Source of the DNA: Methylophaga sp. UBA3192
Lineage (GTDB): Bacteria > Pseudomonadota > Gammaproteobacteria > Nitrosococcales > Methylophagaceae
Assembly: GCA_002363955.1 (NCBI GenBank)
Contig: DEXE01000003.1
Coordinates: 85,511-149,510 of the forward strand
Reading direction: 5' to 3'
DNA length: 64,000 nt
Part shown: piece after piece, positions 27,901-36,140 of the stretch
How positions within the stretch are numbered: the first letter of the stretch is position 1
Layout of the letters: each line of letters begins with the position of its first letter
Notes under the pieces: model-generated
Told to the model about the DNA's origin: nothing
The model's database searches: none
Seen by the model: the letters and a program-made list of their open reading frames with translations, nothing else
Made by a program: the position numbers and the translations under genes

Positions 27901-28857
27901 TTGCCTACTACCGGTAAAACACCATTGCGTGAACAGGTTGTGCATTTTGTTAAAAAACCAATGCCGGGCAATCTGCCAACGCGAACCACACGCGGTATGT
28001 TGGGTCTGGAAGATGACAAAATGGTGCCGATACTGCGTGATCCGACTAAAGTCACGGAAGATTCCGATGCAGTGTTTTATTTCCCGGGGTGTGGTTCAGA
28101 GCGTCTGTTCAGTCAGGTAGGGCTGGCGACTCTGGCGATGCTTTATGAAGTGGGGACTGAAACGGTATTGCCGCCAGGCTATTTATGTTGTGGTTATCCG
28201 CAGGCCTCTACCGGTGATGATGATAAAGCGACGGCGATTTCCACCAGTAACCGGGTACTTTTCCATCGCGTTGCCAATACGCTGAACTATATGGATATCA
28301 AGACCGTTATCGTGTCTTGCGGTACCTGTATGGATCAGCTGCTTAAATATGAGTTTGAAGCCATTTTCCCCGGCTGCCGATTATTGGATATTCATGAGTA
28401 TCTGATGGAAAAAGGCGTGAAGATGCAAGGTGTCGATGGCGTTCAATATATGTATCACGATCCCTGCCATACACCGATGAAAACTTACAAACCGACTTCC
28501 GTGGCGGCCAGCCTGCTGGGGCAGGATGTGACGCTGAATGATCGTTGCTGTGGCGAAGCGGGTTCATTTGCGGTTGCACGTCCGGATATTGCCACACAGG
28601 TCCGCTTCCGTAAGGAAGAAGAGATCACAAAGGGGATTCAGGAGCTGACTGGCGAGGATAAAGCCGTAAAAGGCAATGTGAAAATGCTGACCTCATGTCC
28701 GGCATGCCAGCAAGGTCTGTCACGTTATAACGAGGATACCGGCATAGAAACCGATTACATCGTGGTGGAAGTCGCCAAACATGTACTGGGTGAGAAATGG
28801 CACACACAGTTTATTGATAATGTGAAAGCCGGTGGTATTGAGCGGGTACTACTTTAG
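25000..28857 (+). CDS. Giant FAD-linked oxidoreductase with [4Fe-4S] and CCG domains (DUF3683 family)
   Basis: A 1285-aa protein. An N-terminal DUF3683-type region (1-150) is followed by a GlcD/vanillyl-alcohol-oxidase FAD-binding domain (about 160-330, with VIPRGGGTGYTGGAIP), an FAD-oxidase C-terminal domain ending GEHGIG...DPLGRFNAGKLL (to about 780), two ferredoxin-type clusters (CLRCGKCKPEC near 815 and CTVCHRCLNPCP near 877) and two CCG cysteine-rich domains (CCGYPQ near 1063, RCCGEAGSF near 1181) of the heterodisulfide reductase/LutA/GlpC type. It resembles a fusion of GlcD, GlcE and GlcF or D-lactate dehydrogenase modules. Substrate is unknown. It has no signal peptide and ends in a strong terminator. 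Confidence 0.85.
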   Translation: MSTRIREIPYNYTSFSDREIVIRYLGEPMWEILQQLREQRKTGRSAKMLFEVLGDMWVISRNPYIQDDLIENRKRWDSLRHALHHRLDQIRERATENKNQLALQLEQAARKAVEKFERELLATADRRKVVMRRLSRVTKKHNICFDGLSRVSHVTDATDWRVEYPLAVIKPDNEEEMAAIIAASIELGLTVIPRGGGTGYTGGAIPLTADSVVINTEKLEGLGGVVYRKLPGRDDEVATVRAEAGVVTRRLSDLAGKNGLVFAVDPTSQDASTIGGNVAMNAGGKKAVMWGTALDNLVSWRMVTPDATWMEVERLNHNMGKIHDIEMATFRISRYQADGKTLLEAPEDIAIPAQQLRKLGLGKDVTNKFLGGLPGIQKEGCDGLITSAVFVLHRMPQFIRTVCLEFFGNDLTKAVPAIVETKNFLDSNKKVLLAGMEHLDERYVKAVDYSTKAPRSELPKMVLLIDIVGDDENAVAEASSEVVRLSNAREGEGFVAVSPEARARFWADRARTAAIAKHTNAFKINEDVVIPLERLSEYNDGIERINIIHSTQNKLRMVDTVLQFLSSEPKELKQTVKKLDDSAENDAILQSKIDTACSHLRVVQTRWQEVLDNLDSVALNHKELLSDEVLNLLADTDTLFNVLQRRDLRISYRKEVEKPLKELFQGQSLEALRNKLDDIHKELRSSRLFVATHMHAGDGNVHTNIPVNSNDYQMMHEAELIVDEVMKLAGDLGGVISGEHGIGLTKMQYLDKATIDAFAGYKQKVDPLGRFNAGKLLAGSGLENAYTPSLRLLQQEALILEASDLGEINNDIKDCLRCGKCKPECTTHVPRANLYYSPRDKILGTGLIMEAFLYEEQTRRGISVRHFEEMNDVADHCTVCHRCLNPCPVNIDFGDVSMKLRAVLKKQGKRHVNLGTWSSMAYLNATDPLTVKIMHKTMIQLGFKAQRLAHSAAKYLGLLANKKKKPPLPTTGKTPLREQVVHFVKKPMPGNLPTRTTRGMLGLEDDKMVPILRDPTKVTEDSDAVFYFPGCGSERLFSQVGLATLAMLYEVGTETVLPPGYLCCGYPQASTGDDDKATAISTSNRVLFHRVANTLNYMDIKTVIVSCGTCMDQLLKYEFEAIFPGCRLLDIHEYLMEKGVKMQGVDGVQYMYHDPCHTPMKTYKPTSVAASLLGQDVTLNDRCCGEAGSFAVARPDIATQVRFRKEEEITKGIQELTGEDKAVKGNVKMLTSCPACQQGLSRYNEDTGIETDYIVVEVAKHVLGEKWHTQFIDNVKAGGIERVLL

Positions 28858-28869
28858 TAAAACTCAATG

Positions 28870-28905
28870 ATCCCGAACGCAGGCAGTCTGCGTTCGGGAT
28901 TTTTA
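28870..28905 (+). terminator. Rho-independent terminator of the DUF3683 gene
   Basis: A 12-bp stem TCCCGAACGCAG / CTGCGTTCGGGA with a short GCAGT loop and TTTTTA tail, 13 nt after the stop. Confidence 0.95.
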
Positions 28906-28917
28906 TTTAAACAAACT

Positions 28918-29265
28918 TTAATGCATAGGCATTAATGCTTCACCATTGAAGCTCACACGATCCCAGCCATAACGCAGAAAGTTACGGATATTCTGATGGT
29001 CATCACCTTTAGGGTTGAGCAAAACATCGCTGCGGTAATAACGTCCAAAACAGGCTAATGTCTGTGATTCGCCCAATTCATGCAAAATGCCAAAAAACAG
29101 AATCTTGCATGATCCATTATTTTCTCCGGCATTGTTATGCAACTCTCCGTTGTGAAATGCAGTAGGAGTGAACTGATAGTTCGCATCAATCACCGCCATC
29201 GTATCTTCAAAATCAATCTCAGACGGATTGTTTGTCAAGGTAGCGAGAAATGTCGCTAAATCCAT
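28918..29265 (-). CDS. HopJ-family protein
   Basis: A 115-aa soluble protein matching the HopJ type III effector family by its core (FTPTAFHNGELHNNAGENNGS at about 32-52, then ACFGRYYRSDVL and FLRYGWDRVSF). Despite the name, the family is widespread in free-living bacteria and no secretion genes are nearby, so effector activity is unlikely. It follows the nitroreductase gene by 15 nt and is the last gene of a three-gene minus-strand run. Function is unknown. Confidence 0.85.
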   Translation of the reverse strand: MDLATFLATLTNNPSEIDFEDTMAVIDANYQFTPTAFHNGELHNNAGENNGSCKILFFGILHELGESQTLACFGRYYRSDVLLNPKGDDHQNIRNFLRYGWDRVSFNGEALMPMH

Positions 29266-29280
29266 AATAAAACTCCAAAA

Positions 29281-29946
29281 TCAGCTAAAAAAGCGGGTAA
29301 ATACAGAAACTGGTTCACGATCTGTTCGATAGTCATTGACGGCTGCCGTGGTGTCTTCATATCCCAAAGCCATGCCACACACCAGAATACTGTCAGCAGG
29401 ATAGTCCAGAATGGTTTTAATTTGTTGGGGATATTCTGCCAGAGCCGCCTGGGGGCAAGTTGCCAGTCCTTTCTCCTGAGCCACTAACATCAGGTTTTGC
29501 AGAAACATGCCAAGATCCAGAAATGAGCCGGTCTGCATTTCGGTATCCATAAAAAACAATAACATTACCGGTGCATCAAACGCCCGGTAATTCGCTTCCC
29601 ATTGTTTTTGCTGAGCGACCTTGTCTTTTCGATCAATCTGTAGACTTTGATACAGCTGCAATCCACAAGCACGGCGGCGTTCGATATATGGGGAGTGCCA
29701 GATTTCCGGATAATAGGAATAATCGGGTGCTGATTGAATGCCCTGCTGAAATGCATAGACCAAACTATCGCTGATTTTTTGCTTGGTTTGGCCCGTAAGT
29801 ACAGCAACTTGCCATGGCTGTGTATTAGCTCCTGAAGGTGCGTAGCGGGCAATATCCAGTATTTCACAGATATCATCTTCACTGACGGGCTTATTTAAAA
29901 AAGCCCGAGTACTATGACGTTGCTTAATCAGATCATTAATCTTCAT
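29281..29946 (-). CDS. Nitroreductase family FMN-dependent oxidoreductase
   Basis: A 221-aa flavoprotein. The N-terminus has the FMN-binding pattern KQRHSTRAF (8-16), with APSGANTQPW near 36-45 and CGMALGYED near the C-terminus. Members reduce nitro compounds, quinones or other electrophiles using NAD(P)H; the physiological substrate cannot be read from the sequence. It overlaps the YbaN-like gene by 11 nt and precedes the HopJ-family gene. Confidence 0.92.
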   Translation of the reverse strand: MKINDLIKQRHSTRAFLNKPVSEDDICEILDIARYAPSGANTQPWQVAVLTGQTKQKISDSLVYAFQQGIQSAPDYSYYPEIWHSPYIERRRACGLQLYQSLQIDRKDKVAQQKQWEANYRAFDAPVMLLFFMDTEMQTGSFLDLGMFLQNLMLVAQEKGLATCPQAALAEYPQQIKTILDYPADSILVCGMALGYEDTTAAVNDYRTDREPVSVFTRFFS

Positions 29947-30325
29947 ATTTTGGCTCTGCTTCTTTTAATCTCAGTACCACGCCTATCATCAATATTGCCA
30001 ACCCCAGTAAAAGCAATTGCATGCCAATACGCCCCCACAGCATCGTTATTGAAGCACTAAAAGCGATAACCAACATGATAAGTGCCTGGATTTTAGTACG
30101 TCGGCGGACTGTTTTGGTTTGATCCCATTGTTTTAAAGGTGCACCAATCCAGCGATTATTTAATAACATCGCGTGAAAACGTGGTGAGGTCTCAGCAAAA
30201 CAGGCTAAGGCGAGAATCATGAATGGCGTGGTGGGCATAACGGGAAGTAACGCCCCGATTATCCCCAAAATGATACAAATCCAACCACAACTGAAGATTA
30301 AATAATGTTTAATTTTTTTTTGCAT
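29936..30325 (-). CDS. YbaN/DUF454 family inner membrane protein
   Basis: About 129 aa from the second Met (MQKKIKHYLIF), which gives the usual family length; the frame opens 81 nt earlier without family similarity. Membrane segments lie near 8-30 and two at the C-terminus. The family block LLPVMPTTPFMILALACFAETSPRFH is split here as PVMPTTPFMIL and CFAETSPRFH. Function is unknown in all species. First gene of the run with nitroreductase and HopJ, and divergent from the HD-GYP gene. Confidence 0.88.
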   Translation of the reverse strand: MQKKIKHYLIFSCGWICIILGIIGALLPVMPTTPFMILALACFAETSPRFHAMLLNNRWIGAPLKQWDQTKTVRRRTKIQALIMLVIAFSASITMLWGRIGMQLLLLGLAILMIGVVLRLKEAEPKYED

Positions 30326-30554
30326 AGCCTGAAAAGCATAGCCGAAACCAGGTTTTAGTTCGATGTAAAGGATTGTTATAGAAGGCGAGTTAAATGTTAA
30401 TGTCATTATCGAATCATGATTATACGTGTTGACTCATCAAAATGAGTTTCAAATTACATAATTTTAAAAATCAGGGTTTGTTCTAAGATTCCTTTGTATG
30501 CTTGTGACAGGCTTAGATGATTGATTAGCGTTGAGTTCGCCAAAGAGGGTAGTA

Positions 30555-33500
30555 ATGGAAAAGCGAAACAAAAAATTTCAGTTATCAATTCGTACGGCAG
30601 TGGTCGCCGGCTTAATACTTTTCAGCCTGCTGGTGGCTGTTGCCAGCATCACGGTGCAGTATTATTTCAATAAAAATGCCGCGGAGAGTTCCATTACCAA
30701 GCGTTACCAGCAAACGCTAAACAGTATTCACGAGTATCTGGACTCAATTGATACACGAGCCAAAAATGAAATTAACGAATTGGCACAATTACCGGCGATA
30801 GCTGAAAATCCCCGGATGAGTGGTGATACTCGTCAGGTACTGATGGCGGTCATGCAGCGTAATCAGTTATTTCAATCGGTTTATATTGGTCAACAGAGCG
30901 GTGATGTCGAGCAGCTCATCAATCTCCAGTCCTCACCTGATTTGCGCCCGCATTTACGGGCAGAAGAGGCTGATCGGTGGTTATTAATCAAAATATTTAA
31001 TCAGGGAGAGCAGCAACAACGCCGGCTGGAATACTATGACCGTAACTTTACGCTGCGCCATGTCTGGCAACATAATAGCGATATCGATATTAATCATCAC
31101 CCATGGTTTTCTGACGCGAAAACCAATGCGGCTATTAAAACTCAATCTTACCTGCTAGCCGAAATTAAAACGCCTGCACAGAGCTATTCGATTAAGTTGC
31201 CTGACAGTGGTGCAGTGCTAGCAATTACCGCAGAACTGTCACCGTTATCTACGCTATTGCAAAATCGCGATCTGGGCAAAGCTACGGAAATCTATTTTTA
31301 TCCGCAAACCGGCGGGGTGATCGCGTCAAACCAGCCCGAAAAGTCAACGGCCTTATTACCTGCGGCTCCCCGGCTTGAGCTCAGTAATGAGCAGTTAGCA
31401 ATAATTCAGAATGATCCGGTATTAAGCGTCACCAGTGAGATAGACTGGCCGCCGTTAAATTATTCAAACAACGGTGTACCAAGTGGTTATGCAGTTGATG
31501 TGCTGGCCTATATTTCACGAATGACGGGCCTGGAGATGCAATTTATTTCCGGTGAGAGCTGGCAGGAACTGGCGACGCAGTTCGTGGATGGTGAACTGGA
31601 AATCATGCAACCGGTTTTTTACAGTGAATTTCGTAACTTCATGGGCGAAATGACCATCCCGTTTGTTGAGGTTCCTTATGGCATCATTACGACTTCACAA
31701 ACACCTATAACCCACATTTCCGAGCTAAATAATAAAACCGTTGCCATCCCCGAGGGCTGGTCATTAATCGGGAGATTGCAGGCTGATTTTCCGGATATCA
31801 ATATTATCGAAACGGAGACAACAAGAGGTATTTTTGAGGCGGTTATCAGTGGAAAGGCAGATGCTGGAATGGATACGGCAATTACCTTGCAATACATTAC
31901 CGCACAGGAATATGCCGATGAAATAATGGTGCACCAAGGTGTTGATTTTGCCCCGGCTGAATTACCTGCCGGTTTACATTTTATGGTGAATCGACAACGA
32001 ACCGGTCTGGCTGAAATTTTTAACAGTGCACTGGAAAATTTATCGGATACCCACCATCAGGCGTTAGTCGATAAGTGGTTTAATTCAATTGATAGAGAAG
32101 GTAATCCACAAGCTTTCAGTTTCGATCGTTTCAGAAGTGATGCGTTACAGGTCTCCGATGAGCTGCAATCAATAACGCTTAATGGGCAGGATTATTATGT
32201 CTATCACCGCGCTATTGAAATGAATGATGCTGAGAGCCAGTTTCTCACCATCATTTCACCGCAGAATACCGTGATGAGTATGGTGTGGAGTAAAAGTAAA
32301 AATGCTGCACTGGTTGCTGCTCTGATGCTGTTGCTGTTACTGCCATTCAGTTGGTGGTTCGCCTCTATCCTGGTATCCAGACTGAAAAAAATTCAGCTGG
32401 ATATAGATCATGTTCAACAGCGTCATTTTGCTGCCATCAACTCCCAATCCAGTCACCTGCTGGAGTTCAATGCATTGAGCGATAAGCTGCGTGATATGTC
32501 GCTGGCAACGCAGTTTTATCAACAGTCTCATCAGCAGTGGACGGATAGCCTGGTGGAATCTGTAGCGCATGCTATAGATGCAAAGTCAGCTTATCCAACC
32601 CGCCATTGTGAGTTAGTCCCTGAGCTGACAATGTTACTGGCAGACAAAGCCTCTGAGTCAAATGAATCAGCTTTTAAAGACTTCCAGCTGGACAATGACG
32701 TTCAACAACGGGAATTGCGTTTAGCAGCCTGGTTGCATAGCTATGGAAAAATCACAACACCGGAATATCTGGTTGATAAGCGCACCAAACTGGAAATGCC
32801 ATATAACCGTATCCATGAAATTCGTATGCGCTTTGAAGTACTTTGGCGGGATGCCGAAATTGAATTCTGGCAACAGACGATGCAACGACCCGAAAAAAGA
32901 ACGGTTTATGAAGACGCTTTAAAGGTGAAGCAGATCCAGCTTGAAGATGACTTTGCCTTTGTCGCCCAATGTAATATTGGTACGGAGTTTATGGATCAGA
33001 ATACCAATGAACGACTGAAACGTCTGTCAAAGATAAGCTGGCAACGACATTTTGATGATCAACTCGGTTTATCGCCGGTTGAGCTTGCCCGGTATCATGA
33101 TTCAAATACCCGTCTTCCTGCCACTGAACAGCTGCTTGACGACAAGCCGGAACACATCATCCCGCATAATCAGAAAGCGGCTGAAGATGCAAAATCCGGC
33201 GTTAATCTGAATCAGCCGGAATATGGCTTTAATCATGGTGAACTTTACAATCTGACCATTGAATCCGGCACTTTGACCAAAGAAGAGCGTTTCAGAATTA
33301 ATGAACATATTCTGACCACTATCAAAATGCTTGAGTCACTTCCCTATCCTGATGAGCTTTCAAACATTCCGCGTTATGCGACAACTCATCTGGAAACCAT
33401 GAATGGCACCGGGTATCCGCGTGGTTTGACGGCAGAAAATTTATCGGTGCCGGAACGCATTATCATGCTGGCCAATGTGTTTGAAGCGTTAACGGCAGCA

Positions 33501-33710
33501 GAACGTCCTTATAAAAAAGCCAAAACCTTAAGTGTGGCGATTTTCATTTTGCATCAGCTGGTTGAGCAGCAACTGATGGATCGTGATGTGTTTGAATTAT
33601 TTCTCACCAGCGGGGCCTATAAGCAATACGCTGAACGTTTCATGGCGGCTGAACAAATTGATGAAGTCGACATCAGCAGGTTTATCAGCGATGCCGACCG
33701 TTATATTTAG
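30555..33710 (+). CDS. Periplasmic-sensing transmembrane HD-GYP-type signalling protein with altered catalytic residues
   Basis: 1051 aa from the ATG preceded by GAGGG. A membrane helix (about 15-38) is followed by a large periplasmic region containing a complete solute-binding-protein family 3 domain (about 285-510, SEIDWPPLNY...GYAVDVLAYISRMTG), a second helix (about 578-605), a coiled linker and an HD-GYP output. The HD motif reads WLHSYGK, so Asp is replaced by Ser729. The GYP region reads THLETMNGTGYPRGL, keeping GYP but with Leu and Asn where the usual second His and Asp stand. It probably senses an amino-acid-like ligand; whether it cleaves cyclic di-GMP is doubtful. Confidence 0.88.
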   Translation: MEKRNKKFQLSIRTAVVAGLILFSLLVAVASITVQYYFNKNAAESSITKRYQQTLNSIHEYLDSIDTRAKNEINELAQLPAIAENPRMSGDTRQVLMAVMQRNQLFQSVYIGQQSGDVEQLINLQSSPDLRPHLRAEEADRWLLIKIFNQGEQQQRRLEYYDRNFTLRHVWQHNSDIDINHHPWFSDAKTNAAIKTQSYLLAEIKTPAQSYSIKLPDSGAVLAITAELSPLSTLLQNRDLGKATEIYFYPQTGGVIASNQPEKSTALLPAAPRLELSNEQLAIIQNDPVLSVTSEIDWPPLNYSNNGVPSGYAVDVLAYISRMTGLEMQFISGESWQELATQFVDGELEIMQPVFYSEFRNFMGEMTIPFVEVPYGIITTSQTPITHISELNNKTVAIPEGWSLIGRLQADFPDINIIETETTRGIFEAVISGKADAGMDTAITLQYITAQEYADEIMVHQGVDFAPAELPAGLHFMVNRQRTGLAEIFNSALENLSDTHHQALVDKWFNSIDREGNPQAFSFDRFRSDALQVSDELQSITLNGQDYYVYHRAIEMNDAESQFLTIISPQNTVMSMVWSKSKNAALVAALMLLLLLPFSWWFASILVSRLKKIQLDIDHVQQRHFAAINSQSSHLLEFNALSDKLRDMSLATQFYQQSHQQWTDSLVESVAHAIDAKSAYPTRHCELVPELTMLLADKASESNESAFKDFQLDNDVQQRELRLAAWLHSYGKITTPEYLVDKRTKLEMPYNRIHEIRMRFEVLWRDAEIEFWQQTMQRPEKRTVYEDALKVKQIQLEDDFAFVAQCNIGTEFMDQNTNERLKRLSKISWQRHFDDQLGLSPVELARYHDSNTRLPATEQLLDDKPEHIIPHNQKAAEDAKSGVNLNQPEYGFNHGELYNLTIESGTLTKEERFRINEHILTTIKMLESLPYPDELSNIPRYATTHLETMNGTGYPRGLTAENLSVPERIIMLANVFEALTAAERPYKKAKTLSVAIFILHQLVEQQLMDRDVFELFLTSGAYKQYAERFMAAEQIDEVDISRFISDADRYI

Positions 33711-33763
33711 CGCTGAAGCGTTATAATTAATCTACCAATTCCGGTATTTTTAGTGAGTTCTTG

Positions 33764-34672
33764 ATGGCAATTCAGTGGTTCCCTGGGCATATGCATAAAG
33801 CCGGGCAGGAAATGAAAAAAATCCTGCCGCAAATGGATCTGATAATTGAAGTACTGGATGCCCGGCTGCCTTATAGCAGTTCCAATCCGATGCTTGCCGC
33901 AATACGTGGAGATAAACCCTGCCTGAAAGTGCTTAATAAGGCCGATCTGGCTGATCCTGCACTCACTGCAATCTGGCAGGAATATCTTGAACAGGAACAG
34001 GGCATAAAAACACTGGTTTTGTCGGCAAATGCGACGTCGCGAGGCAAGGAATTGATTGCGATGTGCCAAACCATGGTGCCCGGTAAAGCCAGCAGTGTAA
34101 AAAAGATCCAGGCACTTATTATGGGCATCCCGAATGTTGGAAAATCGACGTTAATTAATGCGTTGGCCGGACGACAGATAGCCAAAACAGGTAATGAACC
34201 GGCGGTAACCAAAGTGCAGCAACGGATTATTGTTGATGATGTGGTGGTGTTGCATGATACGCCGGGCGTGTTATGGCCAAATCTGGAAAATCACGACAGT
34301 GGTTATCGTCTGGCGATCACCCATGCGATAAAAGAAACAGCCTTTGAAAATCACGATATAGCTTTATATGCCGTCAAGTATCTGATGCAGCAGTACCCTG
34401 AAGCCCTGTTCAGTAGATTTCATGTGGATGACATCACAGACCACGAGCAAACGATGTTGGAAAAAATGGCTCAAAAACGTGGTTGTATTAAAGCGGGTGG
34501 CGTGGTGGATATTGAGCGGATTAGTAAAATTCTGCTCACTGAATTACGCAATGGTCAGCTTGGCAGACTGACGCTCGAAACGCCCGAGATGACTGAGCAT
34601 GAGTGGTTACAGGTAATACAGAGACGCGAAGAAAAAGCGGCCAAAAAAGCGGCTCGTAAAAGTAAACGCTGA
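33764..34672 (+). CDS. ylqF: Ribosome biogenesis GTPase YlqF/RbgA
   Basis: A 302-aa circularly permuted GTPase: the G4 motif NKAD (58-61) comes before G1 GIPNVGKST (121-129) and G3 DTPGVLWP (about 165). The N-terminal FPGHMHKA segment and basic C-terminus (KAAKKAARKSKR) are typical. It acts in late large-subunit assembly. The ATG is used; a TTG immediately before it is in frame. Confidence 0.95.
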   Translation: MAIQWFPGHMHKAGQEMKKILPQMDLIIEVLDARLPYSSSNPMLAAIRGDKPCLKVLNKADLADPALTAIWQEYLEQEQGIKTLVLSANATSRGKELIAMCQTMVPGKASSVKKIQALIMGIPNVGKSTLINALAGRQIAKTGNEPAVTKVQQRIIVDDVVVLHDTPGVLWPNLENHDSGYRLAITHAIKETAFENHDIALYAVKYLMQQYPEALFSRFHVDDITDHEQTMLEKMAQKRGCIKAGGVVDIERISKILLTELRNGQLGRLTLETPEMTEHEWLQVIQRREEKAAKKAARKSKR

Positions 34673-34733
34673 TAGCTGGCAACATCTGCGGGTTGAATCG
34701 GTCTATTCAACAACGTTAATGGAGAAATGAGTT

Positions 34734-35249
34734 ATGCGTATTTTAAGTCTTTCACTGATGCTTATATTGACGGCTTGCGGGGCAACAAAACCCTCTCTTT
34801 ATGCAAAATCAAATAACGATATTACCTATGAGCAGGTTCTGCAGAATATCGAGATGCATCAAGGACAAACGGTTCGCTGGGGTGGAATGATTGCTCAGGT
34901 AGCCAATTACGAGGATTTTTCAGAGTTGACTATTGTGCAATTTCCATTGACCCGGCATGGGGTGCCTATATCAACTGAAAACAGTGCCGGGCGCTTTATT
35001 GTTCGCAGTGAACGATTTCTTGACCCATTGATTTATTCACCGGAGAGACTGGTGACGTTTCTTGGAACCGTCAAGACACTGCAGCTGCAGAAAGTCGATC
35101 AGAAAATGTTATCCGTGCCTTTGGTTACAATGGAAGATGATCATGTCTGGCCACAAAAAGATCCGGAATCATCCCGGGCCTATAACCCCAAACATGACGC
35201 GCCATTTTTGGGTTATGGTTATTATGGAACCGGCACCTATTCCCCTTAA
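34734..35249 (+). CDS. Slp-family outer membrane lipoprotein
   Basis: A 171-aa lipoprotein with lipobox LTAC (Cys15). The mature part matches the Slp (starvation-inducible lipoprotein) family: an early YEQVLQNIEMHQGQTVRWGG segment, here noted as QVLQN and TVRWGG, then the FIVRSERFLDPLIYSPERLVT strand region and GTVKTLQLQK. The C-terminus is proline/tyrosine-rich. Family members are induced in stationary phase or acid stress; no molecular activity is known. GGAGAAATGAGTT precedes the ATG. Confidence 0.88.
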   Translation: MRILSLSLMLILTACGATKPSLYAKSNNDITYEQVLQNIEMHQGQTVRWGGMIAQVANYEDFSELTIVQFPLTRHGVPISTENSAGRFIVRSERFLDPLIYSPERLVTFLGTVKTLQLQKVDQKMLSVPLVTMEDDHVWPQKDPESSRAYNPKHDAPFLGYGYYGTGTYSP

Positions 35250-35279
35250 AGACTGCGCTGTTGCTTGCGTCTTAATCTA

Positions 35280-35320
35280 AATAATAATTATTTGCATTTA
35301 GAATAATCAATCCTTATACT
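35280..35320 (+). promoter_or_regulatory. Fur box overlapping a sigma-70-type promoter
   Basis: AATAATAATTATTTGCATT at 35280-35298 is very close to Fur sites seen upstream of iron-uptake genes in proteobacteria, and covers the -35 element TTGCAT (35292-35297). A -10 TATACT (35315-35320) follows with a 17-nt spacer. Fur binding here would block transcription of the three small genes downstream when iron is sufficient. The site is visible; the regulation is inferred. Confidence 0.75.
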
Positions 35321-35356
35321 GCATCTAACCTTATCAATCTTGCTGAGGTATTTAAG

Positions 35357-35542
35357 ATGCAGACATCAAAAACGTACTTTCCGAAACAAAATGCCATACA
35401 TGTAGCGTTTAGCCCTGATCGACTGGAAGCGTTAATCAGTCAGGGAAAACTACACGCTGCTGACTTTAACTGTCTGGACAAAAAATCCAAACGAACGGTG
35501 TGGAGCATGTTGCTCGCCGCCGCAGCTCACAGATTGAGTTAA
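35357..35542 (+). CDS. Small unknown protein, first gene of Fur-box operon
   Basis: A 61-aa basic soluble protein, not recognised. GAGG lies 8 nt before the ATG. Visible pattern: VAFSPDRLEALISQGKLHAADFNCLD, i.e. an amphipathic helix followed by a single Cys (about residue 40), then a basic helix ending in AAAAHRLS. It starts about 30 nt downstream of the predicted transcription start of the Fur-controlled promoter. The next gene begins 2 nt after its stop, so the two should be translated together. Confidence 0.75.
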   Translation: MQTSKTYFPKQNAIHVAFSPDRLEALISQGKLHAADFNCLDKKSKRTVWSMLLAAAAHRLS

Positions 35543-35544
35543 TC

Positions 35545-35811
35545 ATGAATGTAAACAGAGCCGAACGAGCAGAAACCTGGTGTGAAGCTGTCATTTTAGC
35601 CGCCAATGAGCAACTGGAATCAATGTATCGTCAACATGCTTCAGCATGCCTGGCGTTGCAGATTTCACGAAATTATCGATTATTACTGACCCACAACGAA
35701 CATCCCTTAAAGAAACAGCACTGGCGGGCCTTATCTCAGCGCTGGCTGCTCAGTTATCAACTTCATCGAGGCCAACAACGTGGATTACCCGATATGTTGG
35801 AAAGTCTCTGA
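35545..35811 (+). CDS. Small unknown protein, second gene of Fur-box operon
   Basis: An 88-aa helical protein starting MNVNRAERAETWCEAV; an earlier in-frame ATG would overlap the preceding gene by 43 nt and is less likely. No signal peptide, membrane segment or metal-binding motif is obvious, only two Cys (CEAV and ACLAL). It is rich in Leu, Gln, His and Arg, with the pattern HWRALSQRWLLSYQLHRGQQRGLPDML at the C-terminus. It weakly recalls FagA-type proteins of Fur-regulated operons in Pseudomonas, but I would not assign it to that family. Confidence 0.7.
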   Translation: MNVNRAERAETWCEAVILAANEQLESMYRQHASACLALQISRNYRLLLTHNEHPLKKQHWRALSQRWLLSYQLHRGQQRGLPDMLESL

Positions 35812-35841
35812 ATTTTCAAATTTACAATAAGGAACTTCATC

Positions 35842-36060
35842 ATGGCTTCAAATTCCTGCCAACCTGAAAATGTTTTTTCTTCCAGTACCTGTGACATCCA
35901 GTTTTGTCCTGATTGTCAGATGGTGCATGTCAATATGGGCGCTATCACCATCCGTATGACCGAACAGCATTTTGCCACTTACGCAATTGATATCAGCAAA
36001 GCGTTGTTTCATATGCGGCAACGTGAAATTCATCAGGCGGATATGCGGGTAATGATGTAA
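35842..36060 (+). CDS. Small cysteine-containing unknown protein, third gene of Fur-box operon
   Basis: A 72-aa protein with four Cys, two of them in a CPDC (C-x2-C) motif within CDIQFCPDCQMVHVNMG. The N-terminal cysteine-rich part could bind iron, zinc or an Fe-S cluster. The rest (AITIRMTEQHFATYAIDISKAL) looks like a strand followed by helices. AAGGA lies 9 nt before the ATG, 30 nt after the second gene. A terminator ends the operon. Not recognised as a named family. Confidence 0.72.
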   Translation: MASNSCQPENVFSSSTCDIQFCPDCQMVHVNMGAITIRMTEQHFATYAIDISKALFHMRQREIHQADMRVMM

Positions 36061-36140
36061 TTAAGCATTTCGCGCTGTAATTCAGACGATCATGATTCAG
36101 GCTGTTTAATGTCACTTTAAGTGATATCAGTCACCATTGA

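Noticed and set aside
28918..29265. Type III secreted virulence effector
   Set aside because: The name comes from the family only; there is no secretion system or chaperone nearby and the operon partners are metabolic.
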